From: Chaunax sp. Z400
Lineage: Eukaryota > Chordata > Actinopteri > Lophiiformes > Chaunacidae
Reading direction: 5' to 3'
Assembly (NCBI GenBank): GCA_037577475.1
Contig: CM075189.1
Span: forward strand, 31,953,339 to 32,017,338
DNA length: 64,000 bases
Both the position numbers and the translations under genes were made by a program. A model generated the notes under the pieces. The model was not told the origin of the DNA. It made no database searches and saw only the letters and a program-made list of their open reading frames with translations. Positions 34,201-47,222 of this stretch are shown piece by piece (position 1 is the stretch's first letter; each line of letters starts with the position of its first letter).

Positions 34201-37200
34201 CTTTCTCTTTCGATAAAGTCCATATAACATGATCTCTAGCAGCTTGCTGGCCATTGTTACAGTTTTTCTGTCTTTGTGTGTGCTTCAGTAGCATCACCAA
34301 ACCAGCAGATGTTACAGATGGTTCAATCACTTTCAATAAAAACAGTAAAACATTTGGTGCATTCTGTTCAGGACATACTGTAGCAGTTGCGTCACATAGT
34401 ACATTTTTTTGTTGTATACTAAGCTCAGTCCACAGATTCCATTTAAACTTATGGTTAAACACAATGCCAAGGTTTCTGTAATCTGTGGCAGATTGCACTG
34501 ACTCCCCATTGTTTAAAGTCTGGTTAGAGAAATGCACCTTTCTATTCTATCCACGCAGATAGCAGCTCTACACCTTTGAGTAAACAATGGCAGAACTACA
34601 ACTCTGATTCCAAAAAAGCTGTGATGCCCTGTCAAACATGGATAAAACAGAATGGGATAATTTCCTAATCCTTTTCTTCATCATGAAAGGGGCATCGTTG
34701 AAACGCTCAGTCATTCAAAAGCAAACATGAGGAGAAGTTCACCACATTGTGAAAATGTGTGTGGGCAAAAAGTCCAACAGTTTAAAAACAACGATTCGCA
34801 ACATGGAATTTCTAGGAATGTGAGGATGCACCATCTGCAGTGGTATTAAAGTAAGAGGTTTAGACATCACACTGACATTTCCTTACCTTAATATCACCAG
34901 AAAAGTTTGTTATGGACATGCCAACTTTCTTTAAATGGAAATTGGCCCATCGCAGCAGCAGCTCCTCAGGACTGAGTTTCATCAACTCCTCCAGACTCTC
35001 TCCTTCCTCCAGCAGCGCTGCTATGGCTGCACACAGAAACACAAGCATGACTCTGATTAGTTGCGGTGGAATCATCATTTGCAAATGAAAACAAATACGT
35101 TTGTCCGAGAACAGTTTTCTGCATCTATGTAGAAGTCTTAAGGCTGAGGTTTTGTGTTGACAATCTGGTGTATGTTATATTGTCATGTGAAGTTTGTATA
35201 TGTGCACATTTAGCTTTGCTGTGTAAAACAAAACAGAATATAATAATTTGCTTATCTTTTTTGACAGCAATACGAAGAAAAGGCATTCAATGTTTTATCT
35301 CGTCAACTTTATTGATTTTGTAAGATATATAGTTATTCTATGCAACACTTTTTTCAAAAGTTGGGACGATGCAAACAAAAGCCTGGTAAAGTTGTGCACT
35401 GCTTCTGATTGGACCGTTCGACAGGTGTTGCAAGTGATAACATTCTGTTTTTAATTATGACTTAGACGCCATCCCAACATTTTCAGAGTCAGTTGTATAA
35501 AACACACTCAGAAAGACACTCAGACAGTTACAGCTCATTCAGAATGCTGCTGCTAGAGTCCTAACAAGGACCAAAACATATGAGCACGTCACACCAATTC
35601 TGAGAACATTGCATTGGCTACAAATATCACAAAGAATCGTCTTCAACATAATGTTACTGGTTTACAAAGCGCTTAATGGTTCAGGGCCTAAATACATCTC
35701 TGACTTGCTTCCATGCTATGAACCCTCTAGGCCTCTAAGATCATCAGGGACCAGTCTGTTGGGTGTTCCTAGAATCAGGACAAGACAGGGTGAGGCTGCT
35801 TTTGCTTATTATGCTACACATAGCTGGAATAAACTTCCCGAAGATCTAAGATGTGCCCCAGGTCTTGCTGCTTTCAAAAATGGGTTGAAGACTTTGTTGT
35901 TCACCACGACTTTTGACTGCTCCTGACTACATCTTGATTTTTAGATGCAATGTGAATTTACATTTGATTGTGATTTTGATGTATTGCACTGTGCAATATC
36001 TATCTATCTAACTATCTGTGCATTTTATACATAAAACAAAGCATTTTTTGCTTTGTTCTTTTATCTGTTTTTGTGTTTTTTTGTGTTTTTTTGTGTAAAG
36101 CACTTTGAATTGCCTCAGTGTACGAAATGTGCTATATAAATAAATTTGCTTTGCTTTGCTTTGCTTACAGACAGGTCCCTGTATGGGTGTGTGTGTACAT
36201 ACCTTCATTGCGGCTCAGCTCTATATCAGCAAACAGTCCAATCTTAATAATCTGCCAGAGGAGTCCAAGCACCAGGTGAGGTTTTCCCTCCTTCAGGTCT
36301 TGAGCTCCGATGTTGACTACTTGGCAGCCGATGGCCGAGGCTGAATTCAGAGCCAAGTTCAGATTCTCCTGTTGGGGCAAAGTGGATACTTAACGTCAGG
36401 AGGACACTGAGTTTCACAAATCAATACATTATGATAGAGTCAACATAGAGACTCAGATTCAAGCATTATAATGTATACCGGTTTAAGTTCAACCAGTGAT
36501 TATAGTGTTAGATATCAAGGTATTATCACCATCAAGCAAAAGCAAACTGATTGATTTTTTAAAAATGTCTCTCATCTATGAGTTTTTCTCTTATTTACAA
36601 CTTTAACTTCAGCCCATTTGATACAACTAGTCAACTATACTCACTAACCTGTGTGGTGAAAGGTGTGAGTTTCTTTTTATTAATGGTTCTCTCATCAATG
36701 GTGTCAGGAACAGAGAAGTTGATGAGTTTACTGAAAAACACAAACATGCATTGAAACAAACTGAAAACTGGTTAAAGTTAAGAGATGAGGAGAAGCAGAG
36801 TTTAAGGTAAAATGTTAGAAATAGATAAGTACATAAAACTATTATACTCTACTACTACTATACTGATTTGACAGCTTAGTACTGATAAGATTTTCATATT
36901 TGACTTGTTAATCTTTACCACAGCACGATGCCATCTGACACTGCTTTAAACAGAGCCTCAGTGTTAGGGTCGATGGGTATGACATGTTTACAGTCTGGAT
37001 CCTTATCCAAAGAAGAGTTGATGTAGTTGGCGAAGGCATAGCGTTCCTGCTCTGAAATACAGTTGAGTCAAGTGTCAAGTTCCTTCTGTCATGGATACTT
37101 TATGGCATCGATTAGAGAGGACAGTGAAGGCATTCATCAGTCCACAGGTGTGGAGTGTGACTCTGTGATTAGATGAGTTATGTATCTTTACTAACCAGAG

Positions 37201-38938
37201 ATTGAATGTTGAGTTCCTTCACTAGAGATCTCACTGGTGCCGCCGATGGCCACGATGCCTTCTTTCTTGTTGAGAGCTTTCTTGAAACCCTTGGCAAGGT
37301 GGTCGTCCTTCATATCCTGGAAAATCTGAACATGGACACAAAAACACACGCAGAGGCTGAGAGTCAGTCACATGGTTAGGATAGTTCGGTCAGTGTTGGA
37401 GCGATCGTAAAATGATTGATGTAATTTTGCTCCTTTGGTACAGGATATGCGTTAGTGTTTGACGCGCCCAAGCAACCGATAATTCACCACTTTTCCTTTT
37501 CCTTAGTTTATTTCTTCTTGTGGTTTCACAAAACAGAGAGCGGAGAGAGAGGTAGGTGTGTTGTTGTAGAACACAGAGGGAAATGTTGTCCTGTTATGGC
37601 GCTTAGCAGCGATCTAAAACTGTATGCCTTGCATACCTGACCAAACCAAACCAAAAATCACAATCGGCACACCTGTGAGCACTTAGGTGCTGCAGTCACC
37701 TGTTTATCAAGGAGGCTGCCTGTTAATACACACACCGCCCTCTCCTCCAACAGCCAGCTTACCGCATAATCATTCAAACATAGAATAGATAAGTTTAACA
37801 CGTTCCAAAACAACAACTTGTATTACTGTTATTAAACTCATAATATTCAATAAATATTAAATTAAGTATTGGCTCCAACAGTCAGCCTCTTAGTTAGTTA
37901 GACAGATGGTCACTCGCCTAGTTAATCTTAGTTATTGTGTTAGTTACTATGTCACCTAGTCAGTCACTTACCTAGTTAGTTAGTTAGTGAGTTAGTTAGT
38001 GTTACCTACAGCCGTGAACTCTTCCAAGCTGATGTGGCTGTCATTGTCTTTGTCTAGCTTCTGCAGGAGTTCTCTGAGCTGGTATCCAGCCTTAGGCATG
38101 CCCACCTCTTGGAAGAGATTACCGAGTTCAGAGGCGGAGATGTATCCGTTACAATCCACATCTTAGAGGAGGAGGGAGGCAATAAGCAGAAGAGAAGAAA
38201 AAAGTCGAGCATTACTTTACCGCTTGCTGCGTTACATTGGTTACCTTAAAAAGCAGGAGTCTGGTGGGAACAGATTCAGAGTTTGTGAACAGGGGTAAAG
38301 ATATGTAGAGAGAAAGAGTTGAATGAATATGATTAGTTGCTTCACATTATTGTTTATGACTGTAAAAATTGTGGAGTGGATGGATGGAAAAACTTAAGAC
38401 AGCCACAGAACACAGCTGCCAGCTGCTAGGACCTCAAACACTCACTAATCAACATGCTATATCTCTGTTGTTTAAACTGTTAAAGACAAAGTGAAGAACA
38501 ATAGTTTGGAGTTTTCTGGGCAGTTAGGTGGATTTTATTTGACCTTTTTACAGAGACAGGCCAGCTGTTTACAGTCTTTATGTTAAGCTAACAATCTCCT
38601 GGCTCTATCTGCCCATTAAACAGACAGATGTGAGAGTGATATCAAACTTCTCCCACCCTCTGCAAGAAACACAATAATGATATTTTCCAAAACAGCAAAC
38701 TAGTTCTAATGAACTGAAATTAAAGGATGCATTTGTTTTTTTTTAAATCCCATGAGAAACATCTGAGCACACACAATGTAACACGTGTTTGTCAGCTGCT
38801 TGACTCCAAATTAAACACGAATGACTAATATATCATTTCTGATGAGTGTGTGCAACAATCACAAGCATGTTACTCACCCACTTTCTGGAAGCCCTCTCTG
38901 ATCTCCTCCATCTCCTCATCGCTGATCTTTGCTGACAT
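28246..38938 (-). CDS. Plastin (fimbrin family) actin-bundling protein, complete CDS
   Basis: Fifteen coding exons (minus): 38878-38938, 38010-38161, 37196-37325, 36919-37051, 36649-36730, 36203-36368, 34887-35026, 32745-32840, 31449-31635, 31285-31363, 31082-31199, 30841-30974, 30251-30374, 29623-29747, 28246-28378. The join is in phase: 619 codons plus stop (plastins are about 627-630). Seen: two EF-hand loops (DVDCNGYISASE near residue 22, DKDNDSHISLEE near 58); a linker with AIGGTSEISSEGTQHS; then four calponin-homology domains as two actin-binding modules (PDTIDERTINKKKLTPFT, ENLNLALNSASAIGC, LMKLSPEELLLRWANF, RTFRNWMNSLGV, ENCNYAVELGKNKAGFSLVG, ending KMVMTIFACLMGRGMKRA). Role: calcium-modulated cross-linking of parallel actin filaments. 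Features are mixed between LCP1, PLS1 and PLS3, so I do not assign a paralogue. Confidence 0.93.
31685..31760 (+). mobile_element. Fragment of a 'gtgtcc...ctgtgggccacctgcag' repeat (hAT-like)
   Basis: 'agagcagggtgtccggaata' and 'acctgtgggccacctgcag' resemble the terminal region of common fish hAT-type non-autonomous elements ('gtgtccaaactacggcccgcgggcca'). It lies in a plastin intron. Ends were not determined. Confidence 0.4.
32380..32660 (+). repeat. Interspersed repeat related to 6640-6975
   Basis: Contains two 'ccaagtttcatcaaaattcat / ccaagtttcatgacaacctc' motifs and ends 'ccttggtggaggtaatc', matching the family at 6640, 43560 and 46490. It lies in a plastin intron. Confidence 0.55.
34255..34540 (-). 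mobile_element. LINE reverse-transcriptase C-terminal fragment, minus strand
   Basis: The minus frame ESVQSATDYRNLGIVFNHKF then KWNLWTELSIQQ resembles the 'YKYLGxxxDxKLxW' region that follows the RT domain in non-LTR elements. It continues to a degraded 'VIEPSVTSAGLV' segment. It is a decayed relic in a plastin intron. Confidence 0.6.
35495..36168 (+). mobile_element. L2/CR1-type LINE 3' fragment with tandem (TTTGC)n terminus
   Basis: The plus frame contains LQLIQNAAARVLTRTKTYEH, TPILRTLHWL, MLLVYKALNGSGPKYISDLL, LRSSGTSLLGVPRIRTRQGE and ATHSWNKLPEDLR, the hallmark region just after the RT domain of L2-like elements. After the stop the 3' UTR reads 'gtaaagcactttgaattgcc' and 'gtgctatataaataaatttgc' and ends in tandem 'tttgc' units, as L2-type 3' ends do. 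5'-truncated; not functional. It lies in the plastin intron between the exons at 34887-35026 and 36203-36368. Confidence 0.88.
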
Positions 38939-41900
38939 ATTGACACCTTTAAAAAGAATGGAACACAAGAGAATGCTGCATTTAGGTACCACTACAATTT
39001 TAACAATGAGAGCTGATATCTCTTTAACTGTTGAAAAGTGAGGCGAGGAACTCTTCACACATTATGTCAAAAAAGGTAAAGGGACTGCATGTCCCATTTG
39101 AACACTGACAATTTACCATCAAATTATCTGCAGTACCTCCATTCAGTCAGGACCACTTTAGTCAATATAACATTTATTAACATTAGATTTATAATTACAA
39201 GTTTACAACACACCTTCCTGCCCTTCCATGAGCCATCATGGAAAGGCTATTAGCAGGGAGAGCAGTCGCAGCCATCAGCCATCAGCACAAAATGCTTTCA
39301 TTTTATGAGCTCCTTTGTGTTGATGGGCGCTGTTTGGTTAAACTGGTGCTTTTCATAAATCATTTAATATTCTTACCACATTGCATTGTAATAAGAGCAT
39401 GCCCCTCCACTGTAGTGACCCTGTGCAACTAATGCTGAACAGCAGCCATCGTAGCCACAATGACAATGATGAGATTACTAAAAAGTACAAAATAATGTCA
39501 TAAAATCTTCTACAGACTATTATTTGTCCCTTCAAGAGGTGCAATCTTCCTAAGTGCTATTGACCTTCATCTGTCACATTCATGCTGTGGCTGCAGCTGG
39601 AAATACCTGAACAATATTGTGTAACATGGTTGAACTGACCATTAAAGACAACCAAATGGAATAATACTTGAATACCTTTTTTTAGTAGCAGATCCCTCCA
39701 ATAACATATAAATAAATCCCATTAGATCTCAGGCTGGTTTGTGCTTTAGGAGGCAAAGAGCAGAGCTGTGTTGTAGCATGGCAGCTTAATGTATGGCAGG
39801 AATCTCTCGCCAACTCATGATTTCACTTGATTCAATTCAGAGGGCTGCAGTGCAATTATAAAATCGATTACTGATGCATTTTGATGCATTAAATTTGTGA
39901 TTTATTTTATTGAGTAATCACACAGTGAAAACACCACGTGATTTACTTGATATTCTTAAATCATATTGTATTTGTAACGATCCATACTTCAAATTAACAG
40001 ATGGATTTAATCACGTTTAGCCATGTTGACCAAAAACTCAAGAGGGAGCCATGAGCCATGTTTAGACCATAAACACGATGCACATGTTGACGTACAGCCA
40101 CATACTACAAATTGTTTTACACGCAATCATAATATCAAAGAATTGGCTTTTAAATTACTTCTCTGCAACGAGAAATAATCCTTCAAGAGATTTGTGATAC
40201 ATCTAAGAAGTGCTCCCCCCACACACACCTATCAAACAGTACATTAGATAACATTATAGGTAATACTGGCCTAGATATACAGTCCCAGTAAGATAAGAAT
40301 AACCTGTAAATGACTTTATATGATTAAGTCTGAGAGCTTTCTGCTGCAGAGCAGAGCCCTGCTAGCTGAGACAAGATGGTATATGCCAACCTTGATGTAT
40401 TACATCCACAGACAATCAATACAAGCCTAGGAAGCCAAAGCCATTCAGGAAGATCAAGCATCATAAGATCTAAACATCATAAACAAAAAGAGACCTGATC
40501 CTCTCATACTATGGCTCTTTTGACAAAACCATATTTCCCTCTTCAGAGATTTCACCTGATGAGAAATCCAGATCCAACTAACAGAGATTATGTTTTTCTC
40601 CACCTGTGACTTTGCGGAGACATTAACAAACTACATAATCCTCTTAAATTGTTGCTTTTGAAGCTCACTACATTACAATCAGTATTCCTCTATGAGACTT
40701 AGAAAATCTTTCCCATACATATGCCATGATCGCGTTACAGCATTGGCTAATAAACATACAAAGTACATGCAAACATGGCGGTTGCATGGTCGGCCAGATG
40801 CACACAAACACAGACACCAGCAGGCAATCACAGGACTACCAATGTCTTCAGAAACATTTGTAACTTTGTTCGAAGCCCTTTTAAAAAACACTAGTGGTCA
40901 GACGACACGTAACTTAATGTCAGTTATGTTTTCCAAGGCCATTTGAATGATGGATAGAGATGCATTCTTCTTGATGCAAAGCGAACCTGTACATAAAATA
41001 CATAGTAATATGCATATCCGAGTGAGCTTCCCCATCTATAAGAAATGCAATGTTTGTGTTTTGTGTTTCTGCAAATATCATCATCATAATTCAAAATGTT
41101 AAATGAGAAACGAAGCTGTCCATGCAAAACTGTTGGATTACAGCAAAAATAATAAGTGCCACCAGATGTCACTGCTACAGAAAGAGCAGATCATGATGAA
41201 GGATTTTGAGGTTAATCCTCAGGATAATATTCTTGAAGCAGAGGTAGATTATTCACCTGTTAATGCAGATAATAATCAGTAAATTACAGAAATGTGTTAC
41301 TAAATAAATATTACATAACTATGAATCACATGTTTGGGAAATGTTGATCATATGTATGGAAAAATACCAGCTAATAAATTATTTTAAAAATCCTTAATTA
41401 AGTTGGTCTTCTTGGTCCTTTACAGGAGTCATCAGTCACGTGACTGGTTAAAATCCAATAATTCCTGATGGTTGCATAGAATGACGATGCAGACATGTCA
41501 CCATTCATCCTGACAACGCCAGGAATATTCATTGAGGAAAAAAATAAACCTTCATGTATTAGGAAACAACTAAACATGTAACTAAAATTTAAGTGGCCAC
41601 ATTGTACTTTATATTATACACACCAAACTGCAGAAAAGCACTGACATGACCAAATCTATGCACAAGAAGTATTTTTTAACTTTTATCATTAGCTTTCTAA
41701 CCTTATATAGTCAGCTAACGTTAACAAGCTCCACATTAAAATGAAACCAAAATATAATACACTGAAAAATTGTTATCAAAATGAATTTGTACACGTGACT
41801 TATATTAAATTTGAAAGACATTTATATATTCCCAGTGTCTAAAGTATCTCTTTATCCATGTCATATGCGGTCATATGCATATGAGGTGTGACACATATGC

Positions 41901-42093
41901 TGCACATTTTTTAGCAGCTGTTAGTATATTTTTGTGTCACATCTCTAAACATAAACTGTGATTGGCTGTGAAACATATTCCATGCTGGATGGAAGAACAC
42001 CAGATGTACCGCAGTGAGTTATAAATCTTCAGACAACACCAGATTCCCCTCCTGAGTCAGGACAAAACGCCCTGAAACGCTACTTCCTCTTAC
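38939..42093 (-). other. Plastin intron 1
   Basis: An intron of about 3.1 kb between the non-coding first exon (donor at 42093-42088) and the acceptor TTTTTAAAG just upstream of the start codon at 38936-38938. It holds a repeat at 39145-39265. No other gene was recognised; the ORFs at 40679-41172 are short and without motif. Confidence 0.6.
39145..39265 (+). repeat. Interspersed repeat, 'tcaggaccactt' family, copy 2
   Basis: Shorter copy of the 27500-27710 repeat, sharing its 5' and 3' parts and lacking the middle. Same orientation, in plastin intron 1. Confidence 0.7.
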
Positions 42094-42260
42094 CTGAGGT
42101 CCGCTGGCGCAGTTCAGTAAAACCTCCGGGGGATGTGAGTTCAAGTGTCGGCCGCTCACTGCTCCTCCGTCCCGTTTTCTTCAGCTGACACCGCCCGGTG
42201 AGGAGAGCCGCTCCGCCCCTCCGCGGTGCAAACCCTCCTCCACCTCCCGCCCATCAGCAG
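42094..42260 (-). promoter_or_regulatory. Plastin non-coding first exon and GC-rich promoter
   Basis: A donor CAG|GTAAGA at 42094/42093 ends a GC-rich block. It contains GC boxes ('ccgcccctccgcggtg' near 42215) and 'acaccgcccggtgagg', with local CpG enrichment not seen elsewhere nearby. The position, 3.1 kb upstream of the plastin start codon on the same strand, fits a 5' UTR exon and TATA-less promoter. The transcription start is not defined. Confidence 0.6.
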
Positions 42261-43285
42261 CCATGTCTGGCCACCTAGCTAGGAAAACAGCTGTAGTAAA
42301 GACTGGTCTTTCACAGTGGTGTGGCCAGAATAACTATGACACAGACATTTTCAACAAAATATCCATCAGTAAAATATGTTTTCTTCTATAGCTGACCTTG
42401 TGGCACATAGTCATGCTAATGCTATGCTAAGGCCACAGCCCTGCTACATACAGCATGTTCATGTTTAATTCCATTGTACAGAAATCGGCTGCAATTCACC
42501 TAGAGGGCGCTGCTGAGGTAGGCCTCAATGGTCGGGAGTGAATGGAGCTAACTGGCTAAAATAATTATTTTCACCTACTAATATAGGAAAAGGCCCAAAT
42601 TTTATTTTACTTTGTGCAAATAAAAGTATCAATTATATATCAGAATTTAAATGAAAACATAGTAATATCATTTTGATTTTCTTACAAGGAAGGCAATTTT
42701 GCCTGCAAAACACTAGCATTCTGCTAATGAATGCTGATTGGTCAGTGAAGGATTTACAACTGATTGCAGCAGGACATCCTTCCTCAAAGTGTCCTGGAGT
42801 TTAGAGATGTATTTGAAATAAAATCTAATAAATATCTAAAGGAGGACCATTGTTTTTGACAGCCAAATGTAGATCTGGTTAATTTAATAGCAGAGATATT
42901 CCATCGACTATTAATGTCATAAAGTGCTGTAAAGTAGCTTGTGATGTGTGACGTCACAACTACTTACAGAAAGGGCTTTCTAAAAAAAAAAAAACAGAAT
43001 CCACAAAAAAAATCCCAAATGAAATTATATGTATTCAAAATCGAAAACATATGACAAAAAATCTCCCCATAAACGTTACATTTTGGGGCTTTAGCTACAT
43101 AGAATTTTTGAAAATTGCTGTAATAAAAATAACTGTGTTAGGTTGTTTATGCAAAGTGTGTTGATGTTTTACCTAAAATTTGTTACCAATTATAGTAATG
43201 ACAACATTTTGAACTGATTTAATGAATGTCACTTCCTGGCATGAATGTCCCTTTCCTCAAAGTATTGTGGAAAAGGAGTAATTCT

Positions 43286-43480
43286 GCGGGCGGCACGGTG
43301 GTGTAGTGGGTAGCGCTGTTGCCTCACAGCAAGAGGGTCTTGGGTTAAAAATCAACCTGAGGACCTGGGACTTTTCTGAGTGAAGTTTGCATGTTCTCGT
43401 GTCTGCGTGGGTTCCCTCCAGGTTCTCCGCCTTCCTCCCACCACCAAAAACATGTAATATAGGTGAATTGGTGACAAACA
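43286..43480 (+). mobile_element. tRNA-derived fish SINE (DANA/HE1-like core)
   Basis: Classic layout: 'gggcggcacggtggtgtagt', 'gcgctgttgcctcacagcaa', a degraded B box ('cttgggttaaaaatc'), 'agtttgcatgttctcgtgtc', 'gtgggttccctccaggttct', 'cttcctcccacc', 'aaaaacatgtaatataggtg'. No coding potential. Confidence 0.88.
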
Positions 43481-43559
43481 ACCCATGAAATTATTTTTAG
43501 GATCTGGATATCTGGGTACGGTATTTTACTTCACTTTCTTTCACATTCCAAGACAGGGT

Positions 43560-43995
43560 GTTTTTCAATATTTTCTTTAATTACTAAAAACTACTGAACT
43601 GATATCCACGAAACTTTGTGGAGGGGTGGGACAGGGGTTGGAACAGACGTGTAGGATTGTTTGGCCTTGACAGAGGTATGAGCTCTACTGAGAGCCTTTC
43701 TAGTTATTATTGGGTTTCTGAAATGTTTTTGCTGCCACTGGTTTGTTGGTTTGTCTGTTAGCAGTCTGACTCAAAAAAGCTGTGAATGGATTTTGAAAAC
43801 ATTTTTTGTAGAGGTAGGTTCTGTAGGCCTGAGGAATGAGTCATTAGATTTTGGTGGAGGGCAAGTTTTCATGGTCAAGGAGTCATATTATGAGGGTCAA
43901 ACCGCCATGGGATTGTTGCTTTTAGGCGCAATAAGATAATGGGGAAAATAAGCTGTATTGGCAGAGGTTTGGGCTCTCTGAGTGCTGACTAGTTT
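43560..43995 (+). repeat. Interspersed repeat, two adjacent copies of the 6640-type family
   Basis: The first copy ends 'gaggtatgagctctactgag' and 'agcctttctagtt' (to about 43705). The second ends 'gaggtttgggctctctgagt' and 'gctgactagttt' (to about 43995). Both carry the 'tgaatggattttgaaaac' or 'gaaactttgtggaggggtgg' bodies typical of this family. Confidence 0.6.
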
Positions 43996-46489
43996 GTTTT
44001 ATAATTTTAGGCTAGAGTTTCACTCACAAACCACATTTTTATCCTGAAACTCATGCAAGAACTCATTGTAGCCAGGGTGGCACCAAGCTAACTGGATGAG
44101 GCATGGAAGGCGGCCTAAAACTCTGTATTGTAGCTGCTTTTAAAAAACGTCACCAGAACTGTATCAGCAGCTCTATGAACAATTTTGCATTCAGTATTCC
44201 TTCGTCTCACCGGCAGCCACACCCATCTGCCACTTAATGAACCGGACTGTAAAAACCTTTTGACTCACATCCACAGATAAGTCAGAGGAAGTCCATCACA
44301 AGTATGAAGCACATCTGCTGACATAGACACACACACCGCTTTAGTGACTTGATTGTCTACATGACCAGTTTAGATATTTATAATTAATTATTTCACCTAT
44401 ACATTTTAGACAACAGCCCTTCTTTACAGAGAGCAAATTGAACAACTAGGTCTACATAAGATAGATAGGCAAGGTTATTTTCAAATCATAGCCTAATCAG
44501 CAGCAAATTAGTGATTATTCATTCTGCAAACATACTTTATCAGTGAGCGTAACTTTGTGGTGAAGTGTCAGAGCTCTGCTGCTGTTACCAGTCTCTACAT
44601 GCAGGAATTCTTCCTCTATCCCTCCTCCTCTCATTCCTACTCTTCTCATACCTTTCCCTCCTACACCTCCCCCTTTTTCCCTTCCCTCTCCTCTCATATC
44701 TCTGTGTCTGGGGTGATGTGCTGAATCTTGTCAGTGTGAATTCCCCTGAAGGCTTTGACTTTTCTGTTTGCCACCAATCTTTGTGGGTTTGTGTTTGGAA
44801 TTGTAAAGTTGGTAATCTGCACAAAACATGCTCACTCTCGTCTGACGGTTTAATGACACTGCAATATTAGCAATGTGCAGTTAAGTTACAGTGATATTAA
44901 CACACAGTAAATAAATACAAAACTTATGACATGACAGAATAATCCTCCTATACATGTGTCTTAATTTAAAGAAATATGCCTTACATAGATGGTGATGAAA
45001 TGTAGCTTGTCATGTCTGTATCTGTGTCACTTCCTCCAGTTTCAATGATTATATAAATGCCAGACGTTTCTAACCAAGTAAGGTGCAAGAGTGTGTTGTT
45101 TCAGCCTTTTTATGCTGAACCGCTCCATTAAAGCAAACAGTAGAACACTGTGATTTGAGTGTGATGGTAAATGTGATTGCAGTGTTAACCTACCCTCAGG
45201 ATATCAAGTTTTCTTTTAAACAAATGAAAATCCTTCTCCTGCCAAGCTGTGGCTTTCCCTTTAAGTATTAAATAGAGGCGTAGAGCTGGACCACAGATCT
45301 TTTCCACAAAACTGAGTTTGGATCCAGTCAGAGACCTTTGTTGCATGTCATGTTACTCTTTCCCTCCTCTTATTTCATGCCTGTTTCTACACTATGAATC
45401 ATCCAATAAAGAGTAAGAATGCAAAAAAATATTGATGAATAGAGGTGTTCAGAGAAATCCTCATTTACATATTAACATCACCAATAACGGGCCACATTCA
45501 ACAACAGGCCTGTATAACAGCAGATTTTGCAGTTGCCTGTAAGTAACTCATCTGGTGATCTTTGCATGAATCGATTAATTTGAAATGGCAAAAGAAATAG
45601 TTACTAATCACATGTTCAGATAGCACGCATCAACATCTTCAGATGTCTTGTGTTTTCTAACCAACTGTCCAATTTACAGTGAGAGAAAACAGAGAAAAGC
45701 AGAAAATCCTCTTTTTTGTATTGATATGTTACTGGAATTCCTTTATGTCACCTACATCTCAAAGGTCCTGAATATTAATGGCAGGTTTATATTGTTATTC
45801 TGAGTGAATAGACTGATTCTCAGGTTAACTATTCATAAGTCAGGGTCAAAGTAAAAGTGTCACGTCTGCATTTATAAAAGAGAAGTTTAATTTGAGGCCC
45901 AAATCAGTTCATATCAGTGGAATCACCATTGGATTTACTCACAGAGAGAGCCTTTGCAACATTCAATTAAAACCATTGCCTGAAAACTAATTGTCCGGAG
46001 AGTGCTGGTGTTTGATGAAATGAAGAGTCACACAGTCCAAAAAATGAGGAAGACCTCATAAATGCCTCATCCTTACCAACAGAGATGATGCATGATGTGC
46101 AGCGGGTTATAAGACACATGTGAATGCTACAAATGTGTGTCCTGAATAAACTTTGTGAACTTTATTGTCCAGTGAGCAACAGAGCTAGCTGTGCTACATC
46201 CTGGTCTGACTGGGTATGAACATTCAAAATGAACATGAGGGTGACAGGAGGGTCTATTAGCACAGTCTGCCCACATGGTCCTGTGTGGACTGTTTGTTTG
46301 CAGGGTCTTTACATCAAGTTAAACCTAGACAGCAGTCAGAGAGCACAAACCTCCGCCAGGCAGCTCAGTTTCCCTATTATATCATTGCACCTAAAAGCAA
46401 TAGTCTCATTATGGTTTGATCCTCATACTCCTGGACCATGAAATTTGCTGTTTGATGGATTCAGATAAACAATATTTCACTAATGGTAG

Positions 46490-46630
46490 TTTTCTTCAGG
46501 ACGTAGCACCAAAATCTGATGGTTTCTGGTTTAATGGGTTGCTATCTTCTATCCAACCCTACCACCAAATTTCATGAAAATCCGCCAACAGACAAGACAA
46601 ACCAACGGCGGGGAAAACATTACCTCGAAA
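46490..46630 (+). repeat. Interspersed repeat fragment, same family
   Basis: 'taccaccaaatttcatgaaa' and 'atccgccaacagacaagaca' then 'aaaacattacctcga' match the ends of the 6640/32380 family. Fragmentary. Confidence 0.45.
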
Positions 46631-47196
46631 GGTAACCAACAAAAACACTGAGAAAGGTCAGAGGATGCTGTTCTCATTGGATCTTAATTGGCAACAGTAA
46701 TAAACAATACTGTAATAAATAAAAATAAAGTGACTAAAATGTAATAATATATTAGAAAGTAAGTAAGACCAGGAATGAGACTATTATCACTCTGACACAC
46801 AATATTCTATTTCTAAGACACTTTATAATAAGCGTAGCAGCTGGTGAATCAGTTTGTTGGTTTGTTTTTTTATAATACATGTCATTTCTAATAATTCTGT
46901 AGTAATGTGTATTAAAATGCTTCAAGTACAATTTGAAAAGTAACCCACCCATATAAGTCAATGACTAATGTATGCATCAAATGTTGAGCTGATGACTTGT
47001 GTTCCCATGAGAACAGAGAAACAGGAAGACTTTGGTTCTGTCTGCTGGTGCTTCATCAGGGCTGGAAGCTGACAACTAGATCATGCGATCACGCTCATAG
47101 TATGTTAACAGGCCACATAAACTATGTGGCCAGTTCACTATTGTTGGCTGCTCTGCACCTCAGCTATGTGTGAGTGAGATACAGGGACAAGCAGAA

Positions 47197-47222
47197 ATGT
47201 AGAGAGAGAGAGAGAGAGAGAG
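47197..47222 (+). repeat. (GA)n microsatellite
   Basis: Thirteen GA units. A second GA tract at 61258-61287 lies in a ptcd3 intron and forms the pyrimidine tract of the neighbouring acceptor on the minus strand. Confidence 0.95.

Noticed and set aside
35609..35926. 105-codon host gene in a plastin intron
   Set aside because: It is an L2-type LINE C-terminal segment on the opposite strand to plastin.
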